Source of the DNA: Kluyvera sp036759925
GTDB lineage: Bacteria; Pseudomonadota; Gammaproteobacteria; Enterobacterales; Enterobacteriaceae
NCBI RefSeq assembly: GCF_036759925.1
Contig: NZ_JAPKIB010000009.1
Span: forward strand, 113,555-177,554
DNA: 64,000 bases
Direction of reading: 5' to 3'
The position numbers and the translations under genes were made by a program. Shown one piece after another: positions 1 through 7,764 of the stretch (position 1 is the first letter of the stretch; each line of letters opens with the position of its first letter). The notes beneath the pieces were generated by a model, which saw nothing but the letters and a program-made list of their open reading frames with translations, searched no databases and was not told where the DNA came from.

Positions 1-831
1 GTTGTTGCCGCCAGCGGTGAACTGCTCGATAAGGGAAAAGAGCCAATCAGCAACAGCGATGGTGACCAGATTCTGGCGGCGATTGAGCGCTGGATTACGG
101 CCCACCCAGAGTGCACCGGGATTGCCATCAGCGCACCGGGCTACGTTAACCCGCATACCGGCTTTATCGAAATGGGCGGCGCCATTCGTCGGTTCGACAA
201 CTTTGCAATTAAAGCGTGGCTGGAAGAACGTACCGGCCTTCCGGTGGCGATTGAGAACGACGCGAATTGCGTGCTGCTGGCCGAACGCTGGCAGGGCAAA
301 GCCCGCGATATGGCCAACTGCCTGGTGATGACCATCGGCACCGGCATCGGCGGCGCTATCTTCTGCAACAACCAGCTGGTGCACGGCGCCCGTTTTCGCG
401 CCGGTGAGTTTGGCTATATGCAAACCTTGCGCCCCGGCTCACGCGACGTCCGTCGCTACTCCATGAATGAAAACTGCACCCTGCGCGTGTTGCGCCATCG
501 CTACGCGCAGCACATCGGCAAAACGCTGGAAGAGGTGACGGGCGAGGAAATTTTTGACCGCTTTGACGCGGGTGATGCCATCTGTCAGCGACTGGTATCA
601 GAGTTTCTCAACGATATCGGCACCGGCCTTTACAACCTGGTGAACCTGTTTGACCCGCAGACCGTGTTTATCGGCGGCGGCATTGTCGAGCGCCCTGGTT
701 TTCTGGCGCTGATGCGTGAGCATCTGGCCTGGTTCGGCATTGCCGACTACATCGATACCGTCAGCCACGGCAACGACGCCGGGCTTATCGGCGCGGTTTA
801 CCATTTCAATCAGCACTATTCGCAGCGATAA
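1..831 (+). CDS. bglK: Beta-glucoside kinase, ROK family (5' end outside the window)
   Basis: The reading frame is open from base 1 to the TAA at 829-831, giving 276 residues. Only about 15-20 N-terminal residues, including the DxGGT phosphate-binding motif of ROK kinases, lie outside the window. ROK features seen are ENDANC, a TIGTGIGGAIF phosphate loop and IFIGGG-type strands. The usual ROK zinc cluster (CxCGxxGC) is absent; NENCTLRVLRHRY stands there, as I recall for Klebsiella BglK. BglK phosphorylates beta-glucosides such as cellobiose at C6 with ATP in the cytoplasm. The next gene, 24 bases on, encodes a 6-phospho-beta-glucosidase, the expected next step. A generic glucokinase is less likely. 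Confidence 0.85.
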   Translation, partial: VVAASGELLDKGKEPISNSDGDQILAAIERWITAHPECTGIAISAPGYVNPHTGFIEMGGAIRRFDNFAIKAWLEERTGLPVAIENDANCVLLAERWQGKARDMANCLVMTIGTGIGGAIFCNNQLVHGARFRAGEFGYMQTLRPGSRDVRRYSMNENCTLRVLRHRYAQHIGKTLEEVTGEEIFDRFDAGDAICQRLVSEFLNDIGTGLYNLVNLFDPQTVFIGGGIVERPGFLALMREHLAWFGIADYIDTVSHGNDAGLIGAVYHFNQHYSQR

Positions 832-855
832 CTCACTGTTTAACGAGGGAAAGAT

Positions 856-2286
856 ATGTCTGGATTTAAAGCTGGGTTTCTCTGGGGCGGCGCGGTAGCC
901 GCACACCAACTTGAAGGCGGTTGGCAGGAAGGCGGGAAGGGGGTGAGCGTGGCGGATGTGATGACCGCCGGTGCGCACGGCGTGCCGCGCGAAATTACCA
1001 ACGGCGTACTGCCAGGAAAAAACTATCCGAACCACGAAGCCATCGACTTCTATCATCGCTATAAAGACGATCTGAAGTTGTTCGCTGAGATGGGCTACAA
1101 ATGCTTCCGTACTTCTATTGCCTGGACGCGTATTTTCCCGAACGGCGATGAGCTGACCCCGAACGAAGCGGGCCTGCAGTTTTATGACGACTTGTTCGAC
1201 GAGTGCCTGAAGCTTGGCATCGAACCGGTCATCACGTTGTCGCACTTCGAGATGCCGTACCACCTGGTCACCGAATACGGCGGCTGGCGTAACCGCAAGC
1301 TGATTGAATTCTTCGTCCGCTTCGCCAACGTGGTGTTTACCCGTTACCAGCACAAAGTGAAGTACTGGATGACGTTCAACGAAATCAACAACCAGGCGAA
1401 CTTCCACGAAGATTTTGCGCCGTTCACCAACTCGGGCCTGAAGTATCAGCCGGGTGAAGACCGCGAGCCGGTGATGTATCAGGCTGCGCACTATGAGCTG
1501 GTGGCGAGCGCGCTAGCCGTCAAAGCCGCGCGTGAGATTAACCCAGCGCTGCAGGTTGGCTGCATGATTGCCATGTGCCCAATCTACCCGCTGAGCTGTG
1601 CGCCAAACGATATGATGATGGCGATGAACGCCATGCACCGTCGCTACTGGTTTACCGACGTGCACGTGCGCGGCAAGTACCCGCAGCATCTGCTGAACTA
1701 CTTCGAGCGTCGCGGTTTTGAGCTGGATATCACCGACGAAGACCGGCAGGCGCTGACCCAGGGCTGCGTCGATTACATCGGCTTTAGCTACTATATGTCG
1801 TTTGCCACCAAGGCCACCGACGATAACCCGCAGCTCGACTACGACGAAACCACCAGCCTGGTCTCTAACCCATACGTACAGAAGTCTGACTGGGGCTGGC
1901 AGATTGACCCGGTGGGCCTGCGCTATTCGCTGAACTGGTTCTATGACCACTATCAGCTGCCGCTGTTTATCGTGGAGAACGGCTTCGGGGCGATTGACGT
2001 GCTGGAAAGCGACGGCACGGTGAACGACCAGTACCGTATCGACTATCTCTCAGCGCATATTGCCGAAATGAAAAAAGCGGTAGTAGAAGACGGTGTGGAT
2101 CTGATGGGCTACACCCCGTGGGGCTGCATCGACCTGGTTTCTGCCGGTACCGGCGAAATGAAGAAACGCTACGGCTTTATTTATGTCGATAAAGACAACG
2201 AAGGTCACGGTACGCTGGCGCGCAGCCGTAAAAAATCTTTTGCCTGGTATCAGAAGGTGATTGCGACCAACGGTGAAGAGCTCTAA
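856..2286 (+). CDS. 6-phospho-beta-glucosidase, glycoside hydrolase family 1 (BglA/AscB type)
   Basis: A 476-residue protein, the usual length for BglA/AscB. The acid/base glutamate is E176 in TFNEIN and the nucleophile is E374 in IVENGFG. The C-terminal S-R-K-K-S-F-A-W-Y segment near residues 455-465 is the phosphate-binding signature that separates 6-phospho-glucosidases from plain beta-glucosidases. It hydrolyses phosphorylated beta-glucosides to glucose 6-phosphate plus aglycone or glucose in the cytoplasm. AACGAGGGAAAGAT precedes the ATG. It forms an operon with the kinase gene upstream and ends at a terminator. The sequence alone does not decide between bglA and ascB, so no symbol is given. 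Confidence 0.93.
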   Translation: MSGFKAGFLWGGAVAAHQLEGGWQEGGKGVSVADVMTAGAHGVPREITNGVLPGKNYPNHEAIDFYHRYKDDLKLFAEMGYKCFRTSIAWTRIFPNGDELTPNEAGLQFYDDLFDECLKLGIEPVITLSHFEMPYHLVTEYGGWRNRKLIEFFVRFANVVFTRYQHKVKYWMTFNEINNQANFHEDFAPFTNSGLKYQPGEDREPVMYQAAHYELVASALAVKAAREINPALQVGCMIAMCPIYPLSCAPNDMMMAMNAMHRRYWFTDVHVRGKYPQHLLNYFERRGFELDITDEDRQALTQGCVDYIGFSYYMSFATKATDDNPQLDYDETTSLVSNPYVQKSDWGWQIDPVGLRYSLNWFYDHYQLPLFIVENGFGAIDVLESDGTVNDQYRIDYLSAHIAEMKKAVVEDGVDLMGYTPWGCIDLVSAGTGEMKKRYGFIYVDKDNEGHGTLARSRKKSFAWYQKVIATNGEEL

Positions 2287-2306
2287 CCCGCTGAATATGT
2301 AAAATA

Positions 2307-2333
2307 AAACCCCGCGAGTCGGGGTTTATTTTT
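2307..2333 (+). terminator. Rho-independent terminator of the beta-glucoside operon
   Basis: An 8-bp stem, AAACCCCG with CGGGGTTT and a 5-base loop, is followed by a T-rich run about 20 bases after the GH1 stop codon. Confidence 0.85.
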
Positions 2334-2422
2334 ATCCTGTCTTATACTCTCTGGGGACCCATTCACCGCTTTGCTTGATCCTGGTCAATCATCACAGGTA
2401 TGGCGCAATCGTAAAAAAGCGG

Positions 2423-2444
2423 TATAATCCCGCGATTTTTTTTG
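2423..2444 (+). promoter_or_regulatory. upp promoter -10 and UTP-sensitive initial transcribed sequence
   Basis: A perfect -10 box TATAAT (2423-2428) is followed by GATTTTTTTTG (2434-2444). This matches the E. coli upp initially transcribed sequence, where UTP-sensitive start-site choice and reiterative U addition control expression. The -35 region near 2400-2405 is weak. The regulatory mechanism is transferred from E. coli and not shown by the sequence itself. Confidence 0.75.
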
Positions 2445-2472
2445 TGGCTGCCCTATCTAAAGGAGAAAGAGA

Positions 2473-3099
2473 ATGAAGATTGTGGAAGTTAAACACCCAC
2501 TCGTCAAACACAAGCTGGGCCTGATGCGCGAGAACGACATCAGCACCAAACGCTTCCGTGAACTCGCCTCCGAAGTCGGCAGCCTGCTGACTTATGAAGC
2601 TACCGCCGGTCTGGAAACCGAAAAAGTGACTATCGAAGGCTGGAACGGCCCGGTAGAAATCGACCAGATCAAAGGTAAGAAAATTACCGTTGTGCCAATC
2701 CTGCGTGCAGGCCTGGGCATGATGGACGGCGTACTGGAAAACGTACCAAGTGCGCGTATCAGCGTTGTCGGTATGTACCGTGACGAAGAGACGCTGGAGC
2801 CGGTACCTTACTTCCAGAAGCTGGTCTCCAACATCGATGAGCGTATGGCGCTGATCGTTGACCCAATGCTGGCTACCGGCGGTTCCGTTATCGCGACCAT
2901 CGACCTGCTGAAGAAAGCGGGCTGCTCCAGCATTAAGGTGCTGGTGCTGGTTGCTGCGCCGGAAGGTATCGCCGCGCTGGAAAAAGCGCACCCGGACATC
3001 GAGCTGTACACCGCGTCGATTGACCAGGGCCTGAACGAGCACGGATACATTATTCCGGGCCTCGGCGATGCCGGCGATAAGATTTTTGGTACTAAGTAA
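2473..3099 (+). CDS. upp: Uracil phosphoribosyltransferase
   Basis: A 208-residue protein with the same length and order as E. coli Upp. It converts uracil and PRPP to UMP in the cytoplasm for pyrimidine salvage. The PRPP-binding loop IVDPMLATGGS lies at residues 128-138, and the uracil-binding region GYIIPGLGDAGD is near the C-terminus. AAAGGAGAAAGAGA sits before the ATG. It is followed by uraA, the uracil permease gene, so uptake and use are linked. A terminator separates the two genes and may attenuate uraA expression. Confidence 0.97.
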   Translation: MKIVEVKHPLVKHKLGLMRENDISTKRFRELASEVGSLLTYEATAGLETEKVTIEGWNGPVEIDQIKGKKITVVPILRAGLGMMDGVLENVPSARISVVGMYRDEETLEPVPYFQKLVSNIDERMALIVDPMLATGGSVIATIDLLKKAGCSSIKVLVLVAAPEGIAALEKAHPDIELYTASIDQGLNEHGYIIPGLGDAGDKIFGTK

Positions 3100-3115
3100 A
3101 CGAAAAAATAAAAAG

Positions 3116-3143
3116 AGCCGACTTTGATAGTCGGCTTTTTTTT
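3116..3143 (+). terminator. Terminator or attenuator between upp and uraA
   Basis: Perfect 8-bp stem AGCCGACT/AGTCGGCT with loop TTGAT, followed by eight T. It lies 17 bases after the upp stop and 41 bases before the uraA start. Confidence 0.85.
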
Positions 3144-3183
3144 GAATAAAAAAACTCAGACTAATAACACAGAGGAAAACACA

Positions 3184-4473
3184 ATGACGCGCCGTGCAAT
3201 TGGGGTAAGCGAAAGACCACCGTTGTTACAGACCATCCCGCTTAGCTTGCAGCATTTATTCGCCATGTTTGGCGCAACCGTGCTGGTGCCAGTCCTGTTT
3301 CACATCAACCCGGCGACCGTTCTGCTGTTCAACGGTCTCGGAACGCTGCTGTACCTCTTCATCTGTAAAGGCAAAATCCCGGCCTATCTGGGCTCCAGCT
3401 TTGCCTTTATCTCTCCGGTACTGCTGCTGCTGCCGTTAGGCTACGAAGTGGCGCTGGGCGGCTTTATTATGTGCGGCGTACTGTTCTGCCTGGTCTCCTT
3501 CATCGTGAAGAAAGCGGGTACCGGCTGGCTTGACGTGATGTTCCCTCCTGCGGCGATGGGCGCAATCGTTGCCGTTATCGGTCTGGAGCTGGCGGGCGTG
3601 GCGGCGAACATGGCGGGCCTGCTGCCGCCGGACGGTCAGTCTGCGGATACCAAAACCATTATTATCTCGCTGGTAACCCTGGGCGTCACCGTGTTTGGCT
3701 CGGTGCTGTTCCGCGGCTTCCTGGCGATTATCCCGATTCTTATCGGTGTGCTGGTAGGTTATGCGCTCTCCTTCGTGATGGGCGTTGTCGATACGTCACC
3801 GATTGCGAATGCGCACTGGTTCGCGCTGCCAACCTTCTATACGCCGCGCTTTGAGTGGTTTGCTATCTTCACTATCCTGCCAGCGGCGCTGGTGGTGATT
3901 GCCGAGCACGTCGGCCACCTGGTGGTGACGGCGAACATCGTCAAGAAAGACCTGATTCGCGATCCGGGTCTGCACCGTTCTATGTTTGCCAACGGCCTTT
4001 CTACCGTGATCTCCGGTTTCTTTGGCTCCACGCCGAACACCACCTACGGTGAAAACATTGGCGTGATGGCGATTACCCGCGTGTACAGCACCTGGGTTAT
4101 CGGCGGCGCGGCAATCATTGCGATTCTGCTCTCCTGCGTCGGCAAGCTGGCGGCGGCGATTCAGATTATCCCACTGCCGGTCATGGGCGGCGTTTCTCTG
4201 CTGCTGTACGGGGTAATCGGTGCCTCCGGTATCCGCGTGCTGATCGAATCCAAAGTGGATTACAGCAAAGCGCAGAACCTGATCCTGACCTCCGTCATTC
4301 TGATCATCGGCGTCAGCGGCGCGAAAGTGCACATCGGCGCGGCTGAGCTGAAAGGCATGGCGCTGGCGACGATCGTTGGTATCTGTCTGAGCCTGGTCTT
4401 CAAGCTGATAAGCGTCCTGCGCCCGGAAGAAGTGGTGCTGGACGCGGACGAGAGTGAAACCTCTAAGTCGTGA
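3184..4473 (+). CDS. uraA: Uracil:proton symporter
   Basis: A 429-residue inner-membrane permease of the NCS2 family, matching E. coli UraA in length and nearly residue for residue. It imports uracil with protons for use by Upp. The start at 3184 is preferred over an in-frame upstream start at 3124 for two reasons: GAGG stands just before it and MTRRAIGVSERPPLL is the family N-terminus, while the extension is read from the upp terminator. Hydrophobic segments cover most of the protein. The conserved VVIAEHVGHLV and GSTPNTTYGENIGV segments are the substrate-binding region. Confidence 0.97.
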   Translation: MTRRAIGVSERPPLLQTIPLSLQHLFAMFGATVLVPVLFHINPATVLLFNGLGTLLYLFICKGKIPAYLGSSFAFISPVLLLLPLGYEVALGGFIMCGVLFCLVSFIVKKAGTGWLDVMFPPAAMGAIVAVIGLELAGVAANMAGLLPPDGQSADTKTIIISLVTLGVTVFGSVLFRGFLAIIPILIGVLVGYALSFVMGVVDTSPIANAHWFALPTFYTPRFEWFAIFTILPAALVVIAEHVGHLVVTANIVKKDLIRDPGLHRSMFANGLSTVISGFFGSTPNTTYGENIGVMAITRVYSTWVIGGAAIIAILLSCVGKLAAAIQIIPLPVMGGVSLLLYGVIGASGIRVLIESKVDYSKAQNLILTSVILIIGVSGAKVHIGAAELKGMALATIVGICLSLVFKLISVLRPEEVVLDADESETSKS

Positions 4474-4479
4474 TCCTCA

Positions 4480-4503
4480 AACCGGGCGGATCGCCGCCCG
4501 GTT
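4480..4503 (+). terminator. GC-rich hairpin after uraA
   Basis: Perfect 10-bp stem AACCGGGCGG/CCGCCCGGTT with a 4-base loop, 7 bases after the uraA stop. The downstream sequence is C/T mixed and not a T-run, so it may be a weak terminator or an mRNA-stabilising hairpin. Confidence 0.5.
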
Positions 4504-4567
4504 CTCTCCCCGCTATTTTCTGTGGTAAACTCTTCCCGTTTTTTCGTAAGCCCATGTTGAGGTCTCT

Positions 4568-5269
4568 CTGAACGCACCGGCACAGCTCTCTTTGCCACTA
4601 TATCTTCCTGATGATGAAACCTTTGCCAGTTTCTTCCCAGGTGATAACCCTTCTTTACTTGCTGCACTGCAAAACGTGCTGCGGCAGGAGCACAGCGGAT
4701 ACATCTATATCTGGGCACGTGAAGGTGCCGGACGCAGCCATTTGCTGCATGCAGCCTGCGCCGAACTCTCGCAGCGCGGCGATGCCGTGGGTTACGTACC
4801 GCTGGATAAACGCACCTGGTTTGTTCCGGAAGTGCTGGAAGGGATGGAGCAGCTTTCGCTGGTGTGCATCGATAACATCGAATGTGTGGCGGGAGACGAA
4901 TTGTGGGAGATGGCGATTTTTAATCTCTATAATCGGATCCTCGAGTCGGGCAACACCCGCCTGCTGATCACCGGCGATCGCCCGCCACGTCAGCTGAATC
5001 TCGGCCTGCCGGATCTCGCTTCGCGCCTCGACTGGGGACAAATCTACAAGCTGCAGCCGCTGTCTGATGAAGATAAATTACAGGCATTGCAGCTGCGTGC
5101 CCGCCTGCGCGGCTTTGAAATGCCGGACGATGTGTGCCGCTTTATGCTCAAACGGCTGGATCGCGAAATGCGCACGCTGTTCCAGACGTTGGATCAGCTC
5201 GATCACGCCTCCATCACCGCCCAGCGTAAGCTGACCATTCCGTTTGTGAAAGAGATTCTGAAGCTCTAG
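4568..5269 (+). CDS. hda: DnaA inactivator Hda (CTG start)
   Basis: The 233-residue AAA+ protein matches E. coli Hda throughout. With the DNA-loaded beta clamp it stimulates DnaA-ATP hydrolysis (RIDA) and so limits re-initiation of replication. The clamp-binding motif QLSLPL is at residues 6-11 and a Walker A-like REGAGRSH at 51-58. The start is decided by this motif: the first in-frame TTG (4592) would delete it, whereas CTG at 4568 keeps it, has GAGG five bases upstream, and gives MNAPAQLSLPLYLP, which matches E. coli after its start. Weak CTG initiation suits a low-abundance regulator. Confidence 0.93.
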   Translation: MNAPAQLSLPLYLPDDETFASFFPGDNPSLLAALQNVLRQEHSGYIYIWAREGAGRSHLLHAACAELSQRGDAVGYVPLDKRTWFVPEVLEGMEQLSLVCIDNIECVAGDELWEMAIFNLYNRILESGNTRLLITGDRPPRQLNLGLPDLASRLDWGQIYKLQPLSDEDKLQALQLRARLRGFEMPDDVCRFMLKRLDREMRTLFQTLDQLDHASITAQRKLTIPFVKEILKL

Positions 5270-5277
5270 CACGCTTT

Positions 5278-5342
5278 CCGGCGGCGCTTCGCTTGGCCGG
5301 GCTACTTTATCGCGTAGCCCGGCCGAACGGAGTGACGCCGGG
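5278..5342. repeat. REP/BIME element (paired palindromic units)
   Basis: Two inverted REP-type units, each reading GGCCGGGCTAC or its complement, flank TTTATCGC between convergent hda and the aminopeptidase gene. Same family as the elements near 13.2, 17.3, 21.1, 34.7 and 45.2 kb. Confidence 0.85.
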
Positions 5343-5343
5343 T

Positions 5344-6801
5344 TTACTCTCCACTATCCAAATCGTTGAGCAAATGCTGCATCAGCAGCGGAATCGGCCT
5401 GCCTGATGCCACGCTTTTGCCCCCTTCGCGCCACAGCGCCGTGCCGCTGACGTCAAGATGCGCCCACGGGATGTCAGCAGGGCAGAAGTGGTGCAGCAGC
5501 CAGGCCGCGGAGGCGCTGATCGCCGCGTTGTTGGTCGGCGTGTTGCAGAGATCGGCAATGGCGCTCTCCGTTTGTTTTTTCAATCGCGCATCTAACGGCA
5601 GAGACCAGACTTCATCGCCGCTCTGTTCCCCGGCGATGGTTAAGGTCGAACGCAGCCTATTATCCTGGGTCATCAGTCCGCTCAGCTCATAGCCCAGCGC
5701 TTTCACCACCGCACCGGTCAGCGTGGCGAGGTCGATAATATACTGGGTTTGCGCATGACGTTGGCTGGCCCAGGCAATGGCGTCGGAAAGCACCAGACGG
5801 CCTTCGGCATCGGTATTATTAATTTCCACCGTCATCCCATTGCAGGCACGCGCGACGCTGCCCGGCTGCATCGCATCGGGACCGATGGCGTTTTCCGCCA
5901 GCGCCAGTACGCCCATCACCCGTACCGGTAGTCCTAGCTCGGCGATGCTTAGCATTAGCCCAAGGACGTTGGCCGCGCCGCACATGTCATACTTCATGGT
6001 GTACATGCCTGCGCCTTCTTTTAGCCAGAGGCCGCCGGTGTCAAAGGTTACGCCTTTGCCAACATAGCTGCGCACGGGGCCATGGCTTGCTCCTTCGTAA
6101 TGAATCGCCAGCAGGCGCGGAGGACGGCTGGCACCTTTGCCTACCGCGTGTAGCAAGCCAAGGCCTTGCTCGACAATTGCCTGCTCATCCAGCACTTCAC
6201 AACGCAGGGCAGGGAAGGCCGCGCACAGACGTTGGGCCTCTTCGACCACGTACTGAGGTGTGCACTGTTCGGAGGGAATATCCGCCAGGCGACGGGCGGC
6301 AATCATGCCGTTGGCAATGGCCTGCTGTTGGTTGAACAGGGTCTCAAGACGTGCCCGTTCAGCATCGGGACAGAACGCGTCAATACGTGCCAGGCGCACG
6401 TCGTTTTGTACCGACGTTTTTAGCCCGAGGTCGGTCAATTTGTGGTCCTGGTTAAACAGGAAACGCAGCGTTTTCGCCAGTACGGTATCGTGAATGTGCG
6501 TGCAGTCGAACAGGACGTCACGGCATATCGGTTTAGCAAACAGCGGGCGAAGGAAGGTCAGCAGCGCGTCCGTCAGGCTGTCTTGCCAGGCGCTTTGCGG
6601 CACTACCGTGATTCGGGCAAATGGCCCACAGCCGAAACAGGTGTCTGCCAATGTTCCCTGGGCCGCACGAGCCGTCATTTCGGCAATCAGCGGGTTATTG
6701 CGCAGCGCTTCCTGCTGAAGCAAAGGGCTGTCAGGTCTGGTGATGAGGTGACTCTGTGCCAGTTCGCCGGGCAGCGCCGTCACTAAGCGGTAGTTAATCA
6801 T
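5344..6801 (-). CDS. M17 family leucyl aminopeptidase
   Basis: A 485-residue protein with a complete M17 active site: VGKGVTFDTGG (K249, D254), K261, MKYDMCGAA (D272) and the signature NTDAEGRL at 329-336 (D331, E333, R335). It should be a cytoplasmic di-metal aminopeptidase removing N-terminal residues from short peptides; there is no signal peptide. The N-terminal domain differs from the usual PepA and PepB. It is the last gene of a three-gene minus-strand operon, 3 bases after the glycosylasparaginase gene, with GGAG before its ATG. Context suggests peptide trimming linked to that enzyme's substrate. It is absent between hda and yfgD in E. coli K-12. Confidence 0.9.
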   Translation of the reverse strand: MINYRLVTALPGELAQSHLITRPDSPLLQQEALRNNPLIAEMTARAAQGTLADTCFGCGPFARITVVPQSAWQDSLTDALLTFLRPLFAKPICRDVLFDCTHIHDTVLAKTLRFLFNQDHKLTDLGLKTSVQNDVRLARIDAFCPDAERARLETLFNQQQAIANGMIAARRLADIPSEQCTPQYVVEEAQRLCAAFPALRCEVLDEQAIVEQGLGLLHAVGKGASRPPRLLAIHYEGASHGPVRSYVGKGVTFDTGGLWLKEGAGMYTMKYDMCGAANVLGLMLSIAELGLPVRVMGVLALAENAIGPDAMQPGSVARACNGMTVEINNTDAEGRLVLSDAIAWASQRHAQTQYIIDLATLTGAVVKALGYELSGLMTQDNRLRSTLTIAGEQSGDEVWSLPLDARLKKQTESAIADLCNTPTNNAAISASAAWLLHHFCPADIPWAHLDVSGTALWREGGKSVASGRPIPLLMQHLLNDLDSGE

Positions 6802-6804
6802 CGT

Positions 6805-7758
6805 TTACTCCTCGATAGGGGCGCGAATGCGGTCGGCGTAGGCTTGCATCCAGGCGTCGTCCACCGGTTGATAATGGGTCTTCTCTTTAACGCGCTCGGC
6901 GCGGAACACCGTCAGCGGTTGAGTGGCGGTGGCCACCACAAAAGAGAAGGTTTTGATGTTGGTTGCGGCGCCGAACTCCCCTTTGCGGTTCATGCACACC
7001 ACGGACAGATCCCCCGCGCGGCCAAAGCGCGACATCAGCTTATCTTCCAGTTCGTACACCACTGAATCTGCCGCCTGCTGTGGAGTCATGCCTTGTTCCA
7101 TCCGGCGGACGATTTCGTAGCTGGTGCAGCCTTTCATTAAATCTTCACCCACGCCGGTGGCGGTAGCCGCACCGATTTGGCTGTCGCAGTAGAAGCCGGA
7201 GCCGATAATCGGCGAGTCGCCAATTCGCCCGCGCTTTTTCATAAACAGGCCGCTGGTGGAGGTGGCGACGCTCATCGACCCCCGTTTGTCGAGGGCGATA
7301 ACGCCAACGGTGTCGTGACCGTCGTAAGGGCTTAAACCTTTATCCAGCGTCTCGCGGCAGCGTTTACGGTAGTGCTGCATCGCGCGTTCGGTGAGCATTT
7401 TTTTCTCGGCAAAGCCCTGGCTCAGGGCCCATTCACGCGCACCCTGGCCGACCAGCAGCGAGTTATAGCGCTGGCGACCCAGCGCCTGCGCCACTTTCAC
7501 TGGGTTGGCGATATCGACCAGATTGCCCACCGCACCAAAGGCCAGCGTGTCGCCGTCCATCCAGGCCGCGTCGAGCTCAACCTCGCCGTTCTCGGTGGGC
7601 AGGCCGCCATAGCCCACCGATTTGTAGAACGGAAAATCTTCTACCGCGACCACGGCATCCACCACGGACGTCGTCGCCGCGCTGCCTGCCGCCAGCGCGG
7701 ACGCCGACTCATCTACGCCTTCCAGCGCCATACGCCAGGTTGCAATAATTCCCCACAT
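6805..7758 (-). CDS. Glycosylasparaginase-type Ntn-hydrolase (N4-(beta-N-acetylglucosaminyl)-L-asparaginase family)
   Basis: A 317-residue protein of the Thr-nucleophile asparaginase superfamily. The autocleavage site is D149-T150 in GHDTVGVIALD. R178 and D181 in RIGDSPIIG and TG at 201-202 match the Asp-binding pocket. The N-terminal ATW and SVGYGG segments resemble flavobacterial glycosylasparaginase, whose matching Trp lines the sugar site, so I favour this over isoaspartyl peptidase. The reaction would split Asn-linked GlcNAc to aspartate and an amino sugar. There is no signal peptide, so it should act in the cytoplasm and need a transporter, which the EIIC gene upstream could supply. The substrate is inferred. 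Confidence 0.85.
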   Translation of the reverse strand: MWGIIATWRMALEGVDESASALAAGSAATTSVVDAVVAVEDFPFYKSVGYGGLPTENGEVELDAAWMDGDTLAFGAVGNLVDIANPVKVAQALGRQRYNSLLVGQGAREWALSQGFAEKKMLTERAMQHYRKRCRETLDKGLSPYDGHDTVGVIALDKRGSMSVATSTSGLFMKKRGRIGDSPIIGSGFYCDSQIGAATATGVGEDLMKGCTSYEIVRRMEQGMTPQQAADSVVYELEDKLMSRFGRAGDLSVVCMNRKGEFGAATNIKTFSFVVATATQPLTVFRAERVKEKTHYQPVDDAWMQAYADRIRAPIEE

Positions 7759-7764
7759 CTTGTT

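Noticed and set aside
598..1491. 297-residue open frame antisense to bglK and the GH1 gene
   Set aside because: It spans two real genes and their spacer and has no family features.
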